NCBI GenBank assembly: GCA_963971535.1 | Contig: OZ020589.1 | Span: 88,397,183 to 88,461,182 of the forward strand | DNA length: 64,000 nt | From: Notolepis coatsorum | Taxonomy: Eukaryota; Chordata; Actinopteri; Aulopiformes; Paralepididae | Reading direction: 5' to 3' | Part shown: positions 46,161-56,277 of the stretch, piece by piece | Layout: every line of letters starts with the position of its first letter | How positions within the stretch are numbered: position 1 is the first letter of the stretch | Program-made: the position numbers and the translations under genes | The notes under the pieces: model-generated | What the model saw: only the letters and a program-made list of their open reading frames with translations | What the model was told of the DNA's origin: nothing | The model's database searches: none

Positions 46161-46543
46161 AATGTAGAGACGCGTCTCGCATGGCAGATACGCTTTCACG
46201 TCACCACACACACATTACACACCTGTCCAGCTCATTATAATGCGATGGCAAAATTAGATCAGATTCAAATGTACAGCACACCATATACTGCTATAGTGGA
46301 ATATACTATTCATATACCATAATGTATACCATCTTGTTGCGCGCTCCTGGCCGCACACACAACACACTGCTGAATAATTCTGTTTTGCATCAATATATAT
46401 ATGTATACTGTGTATATTGAGGCAAAACAGAATTATATATACAGTATTGAGGCAAAACAGACGACGCATGTGTGTATGTGTGTGTGTATGTGTGTGTCTG
46501 ACAGCTTTAAGTTTATCATGATGATATGATGATAACGCATAAC
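46161..46543. other. Unassigned AT-rich sequence with short repeats
   Basis: TTGAGGCAAAACAGA occurs twice (about 46418 and 46449) around ATATATAC runs, and a (GT)n tract lies at 46468-46496. No gene seen. Confidence 0.45.
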
Positions 46544-46574
46544 ATAATAAAGTTTTCAATCAATCAATCAATCA
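46544..46574 (+). mobile_element. LINE 3'-tail scrap with (CAAT)n
   Basis: AATAAAGTTTTCAATCAATC followed by CAAT repeats is the same end as at 16250-16290 and 56278-56305, here on the plus strand. Confidence 0.55.
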
Positions 46575-46929
46575 AACGTCTCATAACTCCCTGGCTGTCA
46601 CGTGGCTGGTGACTGACAACTTTTCTGAGCCAATAGGCGCTTTGCGCGACCGTAGCAACTAATCGTTTCCGAGGCGGGAGGCGTGTAGCTTATTCCCAGC
46701 GGAAGAGAACCCTTCTAACCTTAACCAACTCCGAAACAATGCCTAACCTTAACCATAACCAACTCCGAAACAATGCTTAAAGTTAACATGCCTAAACTTA
46801 ACCGGCGAAAGAATGCATGTTAAAAAAAAAACTAAAAAAAAAATTGAAGGGAATCAAATTTGTCACCAACAGACTGCAGGATCCACAGCACGGCGGCATA
46901 CCAGTTGAGCTAAGCGTCGAATGTAAAAC
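46575..46929. other. Unassigned intergenic sequence
   Basis: Contains repeats of CCTTAACCAACTCCGAAACA near 46720-46780, common in fish intergenic DNA. No gene seen. Confidence 0.45.
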
Positions 46930-47178
46930 ATCGGGGATTGCGGCTACATAATGCCGCAAGCTCTGCCGCTCCGCTCTGCGGCTGCCGCGCTGCCGCGGGG
47001 CGTGTCGCAGCCAATCAGGGAAAACGCGGAAGCACTCGGCAGCACTCTTCCGCTGGGAATAAAGAATAGGCAGCCGGGAGCAGCCGGCTGAGAGGTACTG
47101 TGGAGCCTCGCTCTGAAGGCTGTGCGTGGCTCGCTCCCGCGAGAGTTCCGCGCCTCGTCTCGTCAGATTTTCAGAGCA
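46930..47178. promoter_or_regulatory. CpG-rich patch, possible CpG island
   Basis: About 250 bp dense in CpG, with GCCGCGCTGCCGCGG, a CCAAT box (CAGCCAATCAGGG near 47010) and CGCGAGAG. In a vertebrate such a patch often marks a promoter. I found no convincing first exon on either strand, and it may belong to a GC-rich repeat similar to the arms of the foldback element at 14.3 kb. Confidence 0.3.
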
Positions 47179-47225
47179 AGTCGAACCATAGATATATATA
47201 GAACATATATATCTATGAGTCGAAC
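47179..47225. mobile_element. 31-bp palindromic insert with 8-bp direct repeats
   Basis: The near-perfect palindrome 47187-47217 (CATAGATATATA ... TATATATCTATG) is bounded by AGTCGAAC at 47179-47186 and 47218-47225. Eight-base duplications are typical of hAT insertions, so this may be a hAT-derived mini-MITE reduced to its termini. Confidence 0.55.
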
Positions 47226-48050
47226 AACATTCTAACCGTCATGCAACGCGCTTGGCGAGGCCGTAGTAAAACCTGCGCAGATCTGCGTCCGCCTATCCCA
47301 TCTCGAACACGCCTATACAACGGGGCTCTATGGAGAAACCTTGACACTCCCCTGACTAAAAGTAATTTCAAACGAAAACATCTTGATGTCATTTTTCCAA
47401 AGCAGCATGGCTGTGAGCCTTTCATCTTTTACATATCTAGCTTTATCGCTAGCATGGCTAACAAATGCAAATATATTGTAGTCTGCCCCGTTGTTCTGAG
47501 CAGGATTACGTTATTTTTGCCTCCTTGATGCGCACGCACACAGAGTCTGACGTGGACAGCCAACAGGTCTATGGAGCAGCTCCAGACGGAATCTCTGATG
47601 ATGATGACATCACAAGTTTCTCTGATGACATCACAAGTTTGAATCTTACCTCTCTGGTTTCTGGTGCTCACATTGATTGAACTTTCCTAGGCCATGGTAA
47701 TAACATCTTAAAATGGTTCAAGTACTTACAACAGCATGTTCATAAATAAAATAATCTAATACTCTTATGTAACATATTTGACAGACAGCGTTATTTGTAC
47801 GTCAATAGTCATATATTGTCATAACCTTTCTTTGTGAAATTATTACTTTCATTAATCAATATCATATTCTATATTTAGTTCAGTTAGCCATTATCCGATA
47901 TTGGAATTCTTAATTTGGGTGGTGTTCCCCTTTAATGGACATCTTTTAACAAACGTAACAGTGACTGTCCAGCTTACTTTTAATGGAAGTCAATTGTAGT
48001 GGCTGGCAGTCTGAAAATAATCTGAAGAACTCTGATTATAAATTTAGAAA
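47226..48050. other. Unassigned sequence
   Basis: It has overlapping open frames of 70-95 codons on both strands (47213-47680) without recognisable motifs or splice context. A short direct repeat, GATGACATCACAAGTTT, occurs twice at about 47600-47640. I see no gene I can defend. Confidence 0.4.
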
Positions 48051-48250
48051 TCCTTTATTCAATCATGGATCAAAGCAACAACCCCTTTCAACTCTTCATC
48101 CTCTGGAGTCTTCATCAGGGGATAAGGCGTGCAGCATGGAAACAGGTGTAACATGACTAGGTCACATTCATTCAACCTTTATTTTGTCTAGAAAAAAATC
48201 AATCGAGAGTAAACTCTCATTTCCAAGGATGTCAAGAAAAATACAGCACA
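48051..48250 (-). mobile_element. Two LINE-like 3' ends, minus strand
   Basis: On the minus strand, CTGATGAAGACTCCAGAGGA is followed by GATTGAATAAAGGATTT, resembling the 3' ends of Penelope- or RTE-like elements. Next to it GACAAAATAAAGGTTGAATG resembles an L1-like tail. Only tails are present. Confidence 0.35.
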
Positions 48251-49195
48251 CGACAAATATAAAAATAAAAACAAGAAAGTAAATCGATAAAACAATTCAA
48301 AACAACTGCAAACTGGGGTGAATGGTCATTAAAGATTTAAACTAAAGATACTAAAGGAGTTTTAACGTACGTTGCAGGACGGGGGCACAGAAGCTAAAAT
48401 CAGATTTCCCAAGTTCAGTGCAAACTGTGATCACATGGCATATTAATTCTGCCCCTTAAAGAGACAACATACAAGAGATAACAGTGAGAACAACAAGACT
48501 AATTCACACACATACTACAACACCCTCACAAGTATAATGGCAGAAAGGCAAGAGATGAGTCAATATTCAATGACGACTGAGTAGAGTACAAGTTTACAAG
48601 GACAATCTAACAGTGATGTACACTAGTGGAGGTAAACAGCACTCTTACAAGTGCCCTACAATGCAAAAATACTCCTCAGTAGTACATGTTAAAAACACAT
48701 CTTCACAGCTCATAATTACAACAATAATATCCAGTATTAAGAGGAAGGAATAATGATAATATACAGAGACAGAGAGAAAACACTACCACCACTCAACCAC
48801 TAGCCTGATTTATCTTAAAATATGTGCACTCAGTGCTCCCTATTTTCTTATCTTCAAACTGTTTTCTTTTTCTTTTTTACTTGGTGTTTGAGAGAAACAA
48901 AAAACAATTACAAAAGATATACAGTACATATTATTGCTGAAGCAAGTTGTTACCATCGTTTTAGTTTCAAATGTTTCCAAACAAGCACATTTATAAGTTG
49001 TCTGTGAATTCAGTTTCTCAAAGGTTTTACAAAAACAAAGCAGTCAGTAGCAAAGACTAACCATATAAAACATTTACATACGACTTCAAGTCAAGTCTAA
49101 GTTATTTATTTCCTCTTTAATGACCAGTTAGGAAACTTACAAAAATACAAAATAGCCTATAAGAAATTGTGTCTAAACAATTGAGAGTAGTTATG
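48251..49195. other. Unassigned AT-rich sequence
   Basis: No gene, repeat array or clear element recognised. If the 3' untranslated region of the mal-like gene is long, it could extend into this stretch: AATAAA on the minus strand lies at 49105-49110. Confidence 0.35.
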
Positions 49196-49432
49196 GGGTG
49201 ACAGTGGCTCAGGAGGTACAGCGGTCATCTGGTAATCAGAAGATTCCTGGTTCAATTCCCACTCCTCCCGGGCAGCGTGTAGAAGTGTCCTTGAGCAAGA
49301 CACTTAACCCCTAATTGCTCCCGGTGAGCAGGTTGGCACCTTGCATGGTTGCCATGTGTGAGTGAATGGGTGAATGTGAGGAACAGAATTGTAAAGCGCT
49401 TTGGATAAAAGCACTATATAAATGCACCATTT
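49196..49432 (+). mobile_element. tRNA-derived SINE (V-SINE-like)
   Basis: The head has a pol III A box (TGGCTCAGGAGG) and a B box (GGTTCAATTCC) about 35 bp apart. It is followed by the conserved fish SINE body GTGTCCTTGAGCAAGACACT and an L2-like tail GTAAAGCGCTTTGGATAAAA ending near ATAAATGCACC. It lies outside coding sequence, near the 3' side of the mal-like gene. Target duplications were not clear. Confidence 0.85.
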
Positions 49433-49985
49433 TAGTGTGCTGTAAATGTGAACCAAGGCAATATAGCAATATAACCAATATAGCAAATATGCAACAATTT
49501 AAACTCAATATTTGGACATGCCAACATACAAACAATACAACACAACATCGTTACACCAATTATATTGGTTTATACGGTATAACAATGCTGTATAACATAA
49601 TGGATGCTACAGTATTAAGAGCAGCAGCTATATCAGTTTACAGATACTAGTTGGCTGGCATTACTCTTTCAGAATGTCTGAGTCCTGTCACTCCTTACTT
49701 TTCCAGGAAAGGTTCTGGGTTTTTATCCTATTGATCAATAATGAAGGTACTCAAAAACCACTCCTGCCAGTGTTTAAATGAGAAATGAGAAATTACCACC
49801 AAACTTGTGTTTGTGTTGTGACACTCTAGTGACTGCAAAAAACATGTTTTTTGGGAGAGGGGATCTTTAAGAGGCAACTTGATTAGTGGTCGATAGGTTG
49901 AACTTCTAAACTGCTGAACCTTCCCTTTACAGTAATTTCCAGACATGTCTGTGTGCCCCGTCTGCTTGCAACAGTGCCATGAAAA
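49433..49985. other. Unassigned sequence, 3' of the mal-like gene
   Basis: AT-rich, no recognisable element. It may be transcribed as 3' untranslated region of the minus-strand mal-like gene; this is inference. Confidence 0.35.
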
Positions 49986-50097
49986 AAGTTCTTGTTTACT
50001 TCCGTACATTCTGTTCTTGTTTACTTCTGTACATTCTGTTCTTGTTTACTTCTGTACATTCTGTTCTTGTTTACTTCTGTACATTTTGTTCTTGTTC
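49986..50097. repeat. 25-bp tandem repeat
   Basis: Four copies of TTCTTGTTTACTTCTGTACA plus five bases, the first and last slightly diverged. Confidence 0.9.
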
Positions 50098-50412
50098 AAA
50101 TTCTGTTCTCACCGTTGTTGTGTAGTGCTGTTGACAACAATGCAATCCCCCCCCTCGAGATAATAATCGTATCTTGTAATTGACATAGTATAACAGAGAT
50201 GTCCAAATGTTGCTGCGTGCAGGGCTTCCAGGCGGCTTGTCTTTTATGATGGTCTGACGTCGTTTGTTACCTTTTGAAGAAAATGTAATCCTCGTACTTC
50301 ACCTCCACTCACAGCGAAGGTAAAACACAACTGAGAAAACACATTCCATTGTGTCCTTCCATCAGGGCTACTGTGGCTCCTAAACTTGACTGCTGTGTGG
50401 GGTGGGAAGCGT
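50098..50412 (-). other. Probable 3' untranslated region of the mal-like gene
   Basis: It directly follows the stop codon of the last coding exon on the minus strand. A shifted frame stays open for 87 codons through exon and flank but has no protein similarity I recognise, so I treat it as a shadow. The polyadenylation site is not located. Confidence 0.5.
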
Positions 50413-50487
50413 TTAGAAGGACTTCCATCGAATGGCAGAGAAGATGGTGTGTATGAAGTAGAAGAAGGTTGCCACGTAGGAAAACAC
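50413..50487 (-). CDS. mal: MAL-like MARVEL-domain protein, last coding exon
   Basis: MAL-family proteins are small four-pass membrane proteolipids of lipid rafts and myelin, used in apical sorting. This exon encodes 24 residues and the stop: VFSYVATFFYFIHTIFSAIR, then WKSF. That matches the MAL C-terminus, the fourth transmembrane helix followed by the basic IRWKS tail. On the minus strand it is preceded by the acceptor TCTCTTCCAG and joins in frame to the exon at 54370-54495 through ...IAAV|VFSY, the exact junction of vertebrate MAL. The intron is 3882 bp and full of transposons. I cannot tell mal from close fish paralogues. Earlier exons are not in the window. Confidence 0.85.
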   Translation of the reverse strand: MFSYVATFFYFIHTIFSAIRWKSF

Positions 50488-50559
50488 CTGGAAGAGAGTG
50501 ACAACACAGTGATTCACCCTCAAAAGAGACTTTTTTTTACTCTGAACAATATCTTGTGT

Positions 50560-50655
50560 CATATCCTAAACAGTATTGTAGTGAATTCAAGGGGCAGCTT
50601 GGAATCAAACCCGGGTCGCCCGGACCACAAGCGACATCGCTAACTAGTCAACTAG
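50560..50655 (-). mobile_element. tRNA-like SINE scrap at the left edge of the hAT element
   Basis: The minus strand reads GTTAGCGATGTCGC then CGGGTTTGATTCC, resembling A and B boxes of a tRNA-derived SINE. The hAT element appears to have inserted into it, since TTAGC-containing words resume right of 53239. Confidence 0.4.
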
Positions 50656-51009
50656 CAGGGGTTCTCAACCTTTCTGCTGCCAAGGCACCCCTGTGTCCAA
50701 TAAAATATTCCAGGGCACCCCTATATACGATAAAGACTTTTCCGGTCCTGTCTTTTTTGCTACAATGATGACAAAAGTGCTTGCTTTCAAAATAAGGTCT
50801 AAATGGCTTAGTACTGTTGACATTACACTGCTTGTAGTAGTAAATCAAATAGCATTTTTATTTTTTTTATAAAATTACAGAAAATTATCACTAAAGTGCT
50901 ATCTGTTACAGCTGCACTGTTTTCCATTAAAATTGCATATTTGGATAAGTGTGACCATTTCTCAAAAACTGAAAATCAAGTATTTCTTTTAAATACAGAA
51001 AAGGATCAC

Positions 51010-52396
51010 TGTTGTGAAGGATCAGATTAAACCGAATATATATATTTATTTATGGATATATATTGAATAGTATTTGTATATCGTTTGATATCCCTTGTAT
51101 ATTCCTTGTACATATACACGGAATATCCCTTTAGTCTACTATAGCCCATAATAGTTCATTCTCTTATTGGACAAGGAACTGGCGCCAGGAGACAAGCCCC
51201 TTGGAGCCAAGTTCAATGGTACCGACGAGACATGTCTCGACTAACCCCGGCTCTGCGCAGGAATACGGCTACCGAAAAGAGAGTGGCACTATTTGTTCAC
51301 CGTGCATATAAATATGGCGCAAGTAAATGTAGAAGACCTCTTATCCCTTAGTCCTTTACCCTTCTACCCAACTAAGTAACAGAACGTGAAGCCTCACCCC
51401 ACGATACCGCGTGCGGTGTAGTATGGCCTGTTTGGCTTTAGAATAGCATTGAGACCTTGTGCGAATTAATAGCTGAATTGTCAGAGTTTGGCACCGTATT
51501 TCTATTAAGTAATAATAGTCTATTATGTATGGTGCATCGTGCGGTTAGAGTTCTAAAGTGAGCAGCATCCCCGTCGCTTCCTCGTGTTATCTAGAGTCTT
51601 AACCAGGTTGGGCAGACCACACGTGGTGCTTTCATCCGAGGAGTTCTAGGCGAGGACCGAGTGGACCTGTACATTGGATTACCTACCCGACGACTGCTGA
51701 GCCCTATGCGGCATGGAATATATATTTGCTTTGGTACTTTGATTTGTGGAGCGGATAATCGCCAACACCGGTGAGTGTTGGATTTACCCCGAGAGGAGTC
51801 AAGGTGAGACGGCGCTCAGACCAGACTGAGGTCGCCTCGCTTCTTCTTCATTGTGGACCTACAGCTACAGCTACAGCTACAGCCTACAAGAGAGCCAAGG
51901 TGTATTCATCTGTGGATCAAGATTCTACTGCACTGTCTTCTGTACTTGAAGTCTCCCTAGACATCGTTGACCAGACGGGATACTGCCGACGGCTCTCCTA
52001 CCCCCCCTACCGGCTTACAACCGGGAGGACCCCTACAGTATATCCAGCTATAATCATTAAGTGTGCCATCGTTATAATTCCCTAAGAGCCAGGTTGTATA
52101 CTTGCTTCCTGCGTAACCAGAGATTGGACATTCAGTGTTGATTTGCCTACGAGTACTCATTTGCCTTACAAGTGCATTCAAATCATAAATGTAATAGTAA
52201 CTATTATATGTACCTTTTGCTATATATTAAATATTTGATTATTACCTTTGTGTGGACCCGATTTCATTGTGGGAAAGTGTTCATCATATTTAGATATCGT
52301 GTACTGTATGGCCAGTAGTTAAAGTACATAAAGCGGTAGTGGTTTAATGATACCATACTTATCAATACAGTCAGGGAATTGTACCCCTCAGTTACA
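51010..52396 (+). mobile_element. Solo LTR (1387 bp), same family as the element at 59959
   Basis: It starts TGTTGTGAAGGATCAG and ends CCTCAGTTACA. It is flanked by ATCAC on both sides (51005-51009 and 52397-52401). It aligns along its length with the LTR at 59959-63015 once a LINE in the latter is set aside: both carry a TATAAATA promoter box (51307-51314 here) and the same 3' part. No internal region remains, so it formed by LTR-LTR recombination. It lies inside the hAT element and is younger than it. Confidence 0.85.
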
Positions 52397-52485
52397 ATCA
52401 CCAAGTTACCATTTCTCAAAAAATATAAATAAATACAGAAGATAAGCAGTGGAAATTTATAGCTCAATGCGAGGTCTGCTGCTGC

Positions 52486-52865
52486 TGGCTAATAATACTG
52501 TCGTGGGGAGATCTTTGACAAGGCAACACGCATGTCATCCTCAAGGCTCAACTTGGCCCTATATTTTGTTTTCAGAGCTGTCATGGATGAAAAGCCAGCT
52601 TCACACAGATATGTGGTGCTGAATGGTATCAACACCTTAACTGCTGCATCATGAGATACTTGGTACTCAGCTCCACACTCAGACCAACATGTTTCCAGGG
52701 GCACTTCACTGAAACCAGCTCTCCAGGTGGTATCAGATGAGATTTCAATTAGTTCTTCCAAGAGTTTGGATGGAGATGTGTCAGGAAGCTTTGTCTCAAT
52801 GTTGTCTGTAAAGGGGTTCTTTATCCAGAGTAACTTGGTGATCCCTTTCTGTGTTTTATTAAATA
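52486..52865 (-). pseudogene. hAT transposase C-terminus (ZBED5/Charlie-like dimerisation domain)
   Basis: The minus-strand frame reads KGITKLLWIKNPFTDN, LEELIEISSDTTWR, and then the dimerisation block VLIPFSTTYLCEAGFSSMTA followed by KTKYRAKL, DDMRVALSKISPR and a stop at 52489. The PFSTTYLCExGFS...KTKxRxxL pattern is the signature of the hAT C-terminal dimerisation domain in the Charlie/ZBED5 group. Upstream catalytic sequence is lost at the SINE junction (52866-53042); only about 125 residues remain, so it cannot encode a transposase. Confidence 0.85.
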
Positions 52866-52876
52866 ATGATTTTCAG

Positions 52877-53031
52877 GGTGCCAGGGTGGTGCACGGCCGT
52901 CCAGGGTTCGACTCCCGGACCCGGCGACCTTTGCTGAATTTCTTCCCCCATATCTCTCTCCCATCCTTCCTCTCTGCCGGACTTGTCCAATAAACAAATG
53001 AAAAGGCTACCAAAACATATTAAAAAAAAAT
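52877..53031 (+). mobile_element. SINE, 5'-truncated, with target duplications
   Basis: It carries a pol III B box GGTTCGACTCC (52905-52915), a body with CTTTGCTGAATTTCTTCCCC and TCTCTCTCCCATCC, GTCCAATAAA and a poly(A) tail. It is flanked by ATGATTTTCAG at 52866-52876 and 53032-53042, an 11-bp target duplication inside the hAT element. The A-box half looks degraded. Confidence 0.85.
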
Positions 53032-53242
53032 ATGATTTTCAGTTTTTGAGAAATGGTCAAACTTATCCAAATGTGGTATTTTCATGGACAACAGTGCAGC
53101 TGCAACAGATAGCACTTTAGTGATAATTTTCTTTAATCATATAAAAAAAAAATATATATATATATATATATATTTTTTTTTTTGAAATCTCAAGGCACCC
53201 CTGGCAGCTCTCTGAGGCACCCCTGTTGAGAACCGCTGAACT

Positions 53243-53460
53243 ATAGGGTCCTACCCGTTAGCCAAGGGCCGGTGAGTCTAGGGTCTGACCCATTAGCCAA
53301 GGGCCGGTGAGTCTAGGGTCTGACCCATTAGCCAAGGGCTAGCGAGTCTAGGGTCTGACCCGTTAGCCAAGGGCTAGGCTAGGGAGTCTAGGGTCCGACC
53401 TGTTAGCCAGGGGCTAGTGAGTCTAGGGTCTGACCCGTTAGCCAAGGGCTAGTGAGTGTT
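53243..53460 (+). repeat. ~35-bp tandem repeat
   Basis: About six copies of a unit containing CCCGTTAGCCAAGGGC and GAGTCTAGGGTCTGA, directly right of the hAT element. One copy has an extra GGCTAGG. Confidence 0.9.
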
Positions 53461-53749
53461 CTCCCAAATCACATCTATACTAAAAACCTGGCTTGGAGCA
53501 GCACATCGACTATTTACTGAAATCAGATGACCCCCACCAAAAACAAAAGTATATTTAAGTATATATTCTGAAAGTATACTTTGTATGTATTTGGAAAATA
53601 TAGTAAAGGTGTGTTAAATAGAAACCACTTGAGTTGTACTTAGTGTGTTAAAAGTTGTATTTCAGATGTACATATATAAAATTGTTTACTTTTGCTGTAT
53701 TTTTTATTACTTTCACTTACCAAAATAGTAAATTTGTACAGCTTTTACT
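53461..53749. other. Intronic sequence, nothing recognised
   Basis: Intron of the mal-like gene. AT-rich, no element or gene recognised. Confidence 0.5.
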
Positions 53750-53900
53750 GGTCACGCAGGACCAACAGAGGAGAGGGCGAACGGGAGGAGATGTGGGGAA
53801 GACATGCGACAAATATCGCCGGGAGCGGGGAGCGAGCCCGGGACGGCCGCGTAGGTGCGCGAGGCACTATGGTATGCGCCACGAGGGCGCCCCAATAGTA
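53750..53900 (-). mobile_element. CpG-rich SINE, minus strand
   Basis: Read on the minus strand it gives a tRNA-like GC-rich head (CGTGGCGCATACCATAGTGC, CCGTCCCGGGCTCGCTCC) and then TTGTCGCATGTCTTCCCC and CTCCCGTTCGCCC. This body matches the SINE at 52877 (TTTGCTGAATTTCTTCCCCC) and so belongs to the same or a sister family. The many CpGs suggest it is young or lightly methylated. Confidence 0.6.
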
Positions 53901-54369
53901 CACTTTTAATACATTTACTAAAGTACAAATTAGGTTTGGTAAACATCTCCTACTTACTTACTTACGTACATACTTAAGATTACACTTAAAGCGTATGAAT
54001 GACTATCATACTAAACATGTGCTTTGAAAAAACACAAGAAGTACCAAAAATACATTACAACAAGTAAAGGTACATGGGTAGAACCATACTTTCAACACAC
54101 TTAACTTACTATAAATATACTTTCAGTATGAAGAATTATAACCATTTTTGACTTGGGATACAATTCTTCTATTCACAATTCAACACTTTCATTAGTAAAC
54201 CAGGGCAAAAGCAGACGTCTAAAGGCCTTGTCACAAACAGACGACATGGGCAGGTTTGCTAAATCATATTCAAATTGGCAATACATATAAAATGTTGTTT
54301 TGCATAAAAAAAAATTTTTTTAAATAAAATCATTCATGGAAAACAAATACTAAACACTGAATCACTTAC
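53901..54369. other. Intronic sequence, nothing recognised
   Basis: Intron of the mal-like gene, between a SINE and the exon. AT-rich, with no recognised element. Confidence 0.5.
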
Positions 54370-54495
54370 CACTGCAGCGATGTCCAGTTTATAGTTTTTG
54401 GGATTACCAGCATCTTTCATTTCCAGTGTCACTTTGGCTAAAGCAACTGATGCACTGAGGTAGAAGAAGGCAGCCACGCCATGGAATGCAAAGTC
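54370..54495 (-). CDS. mal: MAL-like MARVEL-domain protein, penultimate coding exon
   Basis: This 126-bp exon encodes 42 residues: DFAFHGVAAFFYLSASVALA, then KVTLEMKDAG and NPKNYKLDIAAV. It corresponds to the third transmembrane segment and second loop of vertebrate MAL, with the family-typical FYLSASV and IAAV. The length equals that of the third exon of human MAL. On the minus strand it is bounded by acceptor TTTCCCCAG and donor GTAAGTG and begins at a codon boundary. It splices in frame to 50413-50487. Exons for the first two membrane segments were looked for to the right and not seen, so they lie outside the window and the next intron exceeds 9.5 kb. The open frame with good splice sites argues for a live gene. 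Confidence 0.88.
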
Positions 54496-54876
54496 CTGGG
54501 GAAATACATATTATTATTAAAGGTGCGATAGATAATATTCAGCCACCAGAGGTTGCACTAGAGAAGCATGTCATTCATCCAATCAGGTGCATTCTACAAT
54601 GGAAAATGGGAAGTAGGGAGGGGATACATGCAACATGTAAACAACAACATTCATTTTGGACCCTGTAAAACTTTAATAAATGATAAATAAATTATCATTA
54701 ATTATATCATTTATCATCGATAAATCAATTATTTTTGTGGTGGAAAAGCAATAATTTTATTCCACACCTTTCTAAAGAGCTCTGTGGATGTATATATATA
54801 TTTTTATTCTCTTACACACACATAACATTTTTGCATAGTTGTGAGTTATTAGGGCTGTCCTCAACTAAAGAACTCA
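54496..54876. other. Intronic sequence, nothing recognised
   Basis: Upstream intron of the mal-like gene. AT-rich; the stretch AATTATCATTAATTATATCA near 54690 is a local palindrome. No gene. Confidence 0.45.
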
Positions 54877-55179
54877 TTGGGTCTCATTCTCCAATGGACT
54901 TAAGACAAAAAATTTGCTCTTAGGGCCATTTAAGACATCTTAGATTTTGGGATTCCCCAACTGTGTTAAACATCTGTTTTATTCATTAATTATTCATTTG
55001 AAAGAATGCAGGTTATAGCTATATAAAATGACAAATGTCTGTCCCAATGGGATATATTGCATGTTGGCTATAACCTGCATTCTTTCAAATGTATAATTAA
55101 TCAATAAAACAGATATTTAACACGGTTGGGGAATCCCAAAATCTAAGATGTGTTAAGTCCGTTGGAGAATGAGACCCAA
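54877..55179. mobile_element. Near-palindromic MITE (303 bp)
   Basis: The ends are inverted copies over 27 bp with one mismatch: TTGGGTCTCATTCTCCAA... on the left and its complement ending GAGACCCAA on the right. The inside is also a hairpin, with CTGCATTCTTTCAAATG paired with its complement. It abuts, terminus to terminus, the next element of the same family at 55180. Superfamily not assigned; target duplications are unclear. Confidence 0.75.
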
Positions 55180-55545
55180 TGGGTCTCATTCCCCAATATT
55201 TTCCAAAGAGTTCTTTTGGAAGACTTATCTTGGAACCGACTGAGACAGAATCAATGACAAGTTCACTCTGAGTCCTCAACACGCTGGTAATATGTCTTAA
55301 GTGTCTCAAAAGTTCGCACCTGTGATATCTGCGTTGGGGAATGGCACCATGTCTCAGACGCGAATGCGTGTTCCCGTCTAAGTCATTTGCATACAAAACA
55401 ACGCCTCCAGAGCTCCTTATAAGGCAACTAATGATGCAGCCGTGTGAAAATGGACCCGGAAGCGTTTTGCGACCCATCGAAATTAGATTTGATTAATTGT
55501 ATTATCATCATATATAGTACAGCTCGGGCACCTGCCGCAGCGGCG

Positions 55546-55580
55546 TGCGCGCGCACACACACACACACGCGCGCGCAGTA
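55546..55580. repeat. Alternating purine-pyrimidine tract (CG/CA)n
   Basis: GCGTGCGCGCGC followed by (AC)n and CGCGCGCGC, about 33 bp of strict alternation. It is able to adopt Z-DNA. It lies in the left arm of the foldback element. Confidence 0.9.
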
Positions 55581-56277
55581 TTGAATGAACGCAGTATAGG
55601 CTTATTATTCCATTAATGACTTGTTTCATTATGATTTAGTAGATACTATATATATGCTCTGCCCTACGTACAGTATAAGTACAGACTGTACTTATACTGT
55701 ACGTAGGGCAGAGCATATATATAGTATCTACTAAATCCTAATGAAACAAGTATAAGCCTATATACTGTTCATTCATTAGACACGTAGGCTATACTGGCGC
55801 ACACAAGACTTATGGAATATTAATGCAGTCTATTTCCACACGATTAGCTTCAGTTCTTATTTATTTATTTATCCACTGTCATTTCAGTGTTGGTGTATAG
55901 GCTATAGGGCTGACCCCTATTAGTCGTTTAGTCGACTAATCGGTCGAAAGGAGCCGTAGTCGACTACGATAAGAAATTACGCATTTGATGTCGGAAAAAT
56001 AAATAATATGGATTCATCTGATCACACGGCAGCTGCTTAACCATATCTGAACCAGCTATTTTGGACAAATGTATAATTACTTTAATTACTCAGATATTCA
56101 AACACAATTATGCAATTATTGTGAAATGATTGGAAATAATAATAATTGAATGCCTTCTGTGGAATTTGTATTTCTTATTTGTTACACATCTGTTTTAATG
56201 ATTAATTATATACATTTGAAAGAATGCAGGTCAACATGCAATGTATCCCATTGATTGGTATACAATGGGACAGACCT

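Larger units (their letters stand above)
50656..53238 (-). mobile_element. hAT (Charlie/ZBED5-like) transposon remnant in the mal intron
   Basis: The left end CAGGGGTTCTCAACC and right end GGTTGAGAACC-type sequence (reading CAGCGGTTCTCAAC on the minus strand) form the hAT-Charlie terminal repeat. Subterminal arms (about 50830-50990 and 53030-53150) are also inverted copies, including GACCATTTCTCAAAAACTGA. Flanking 8-bp words (TCAACTAG and AACTATAG) match only partly. The element contains the end of its transposase gene, a solo LTR (51010-52396) and a SINE (52877-53031). Confidence 0.8.

Noticed and set aside
47213-47680. Overlapping 70-95-codon frames next to the CpG-rich patch
   Set aside because: They exist on both strands, lack motifs and splice sites, and could not be tied to a gene.
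49196-49260. Functional tRNA gene
   Set aside because: A and B boxes are present but the sequence does not fold as a tRNA and continues into a SINE body.
50244-50507. 87-codon minus-strand frame covering the last mal exon
   Set aside because: It is in a different frame from the MAL-like peptide and has no splice logic; it is a shadow of the exon and its 3' untranslated flank.
51771-52085. 104-codon frame (and its match at 60642-60968)
   Set aside because: Both lie inside the LTR family and the two copies do not keep the same frame throughout, so it is not a conserved gene.
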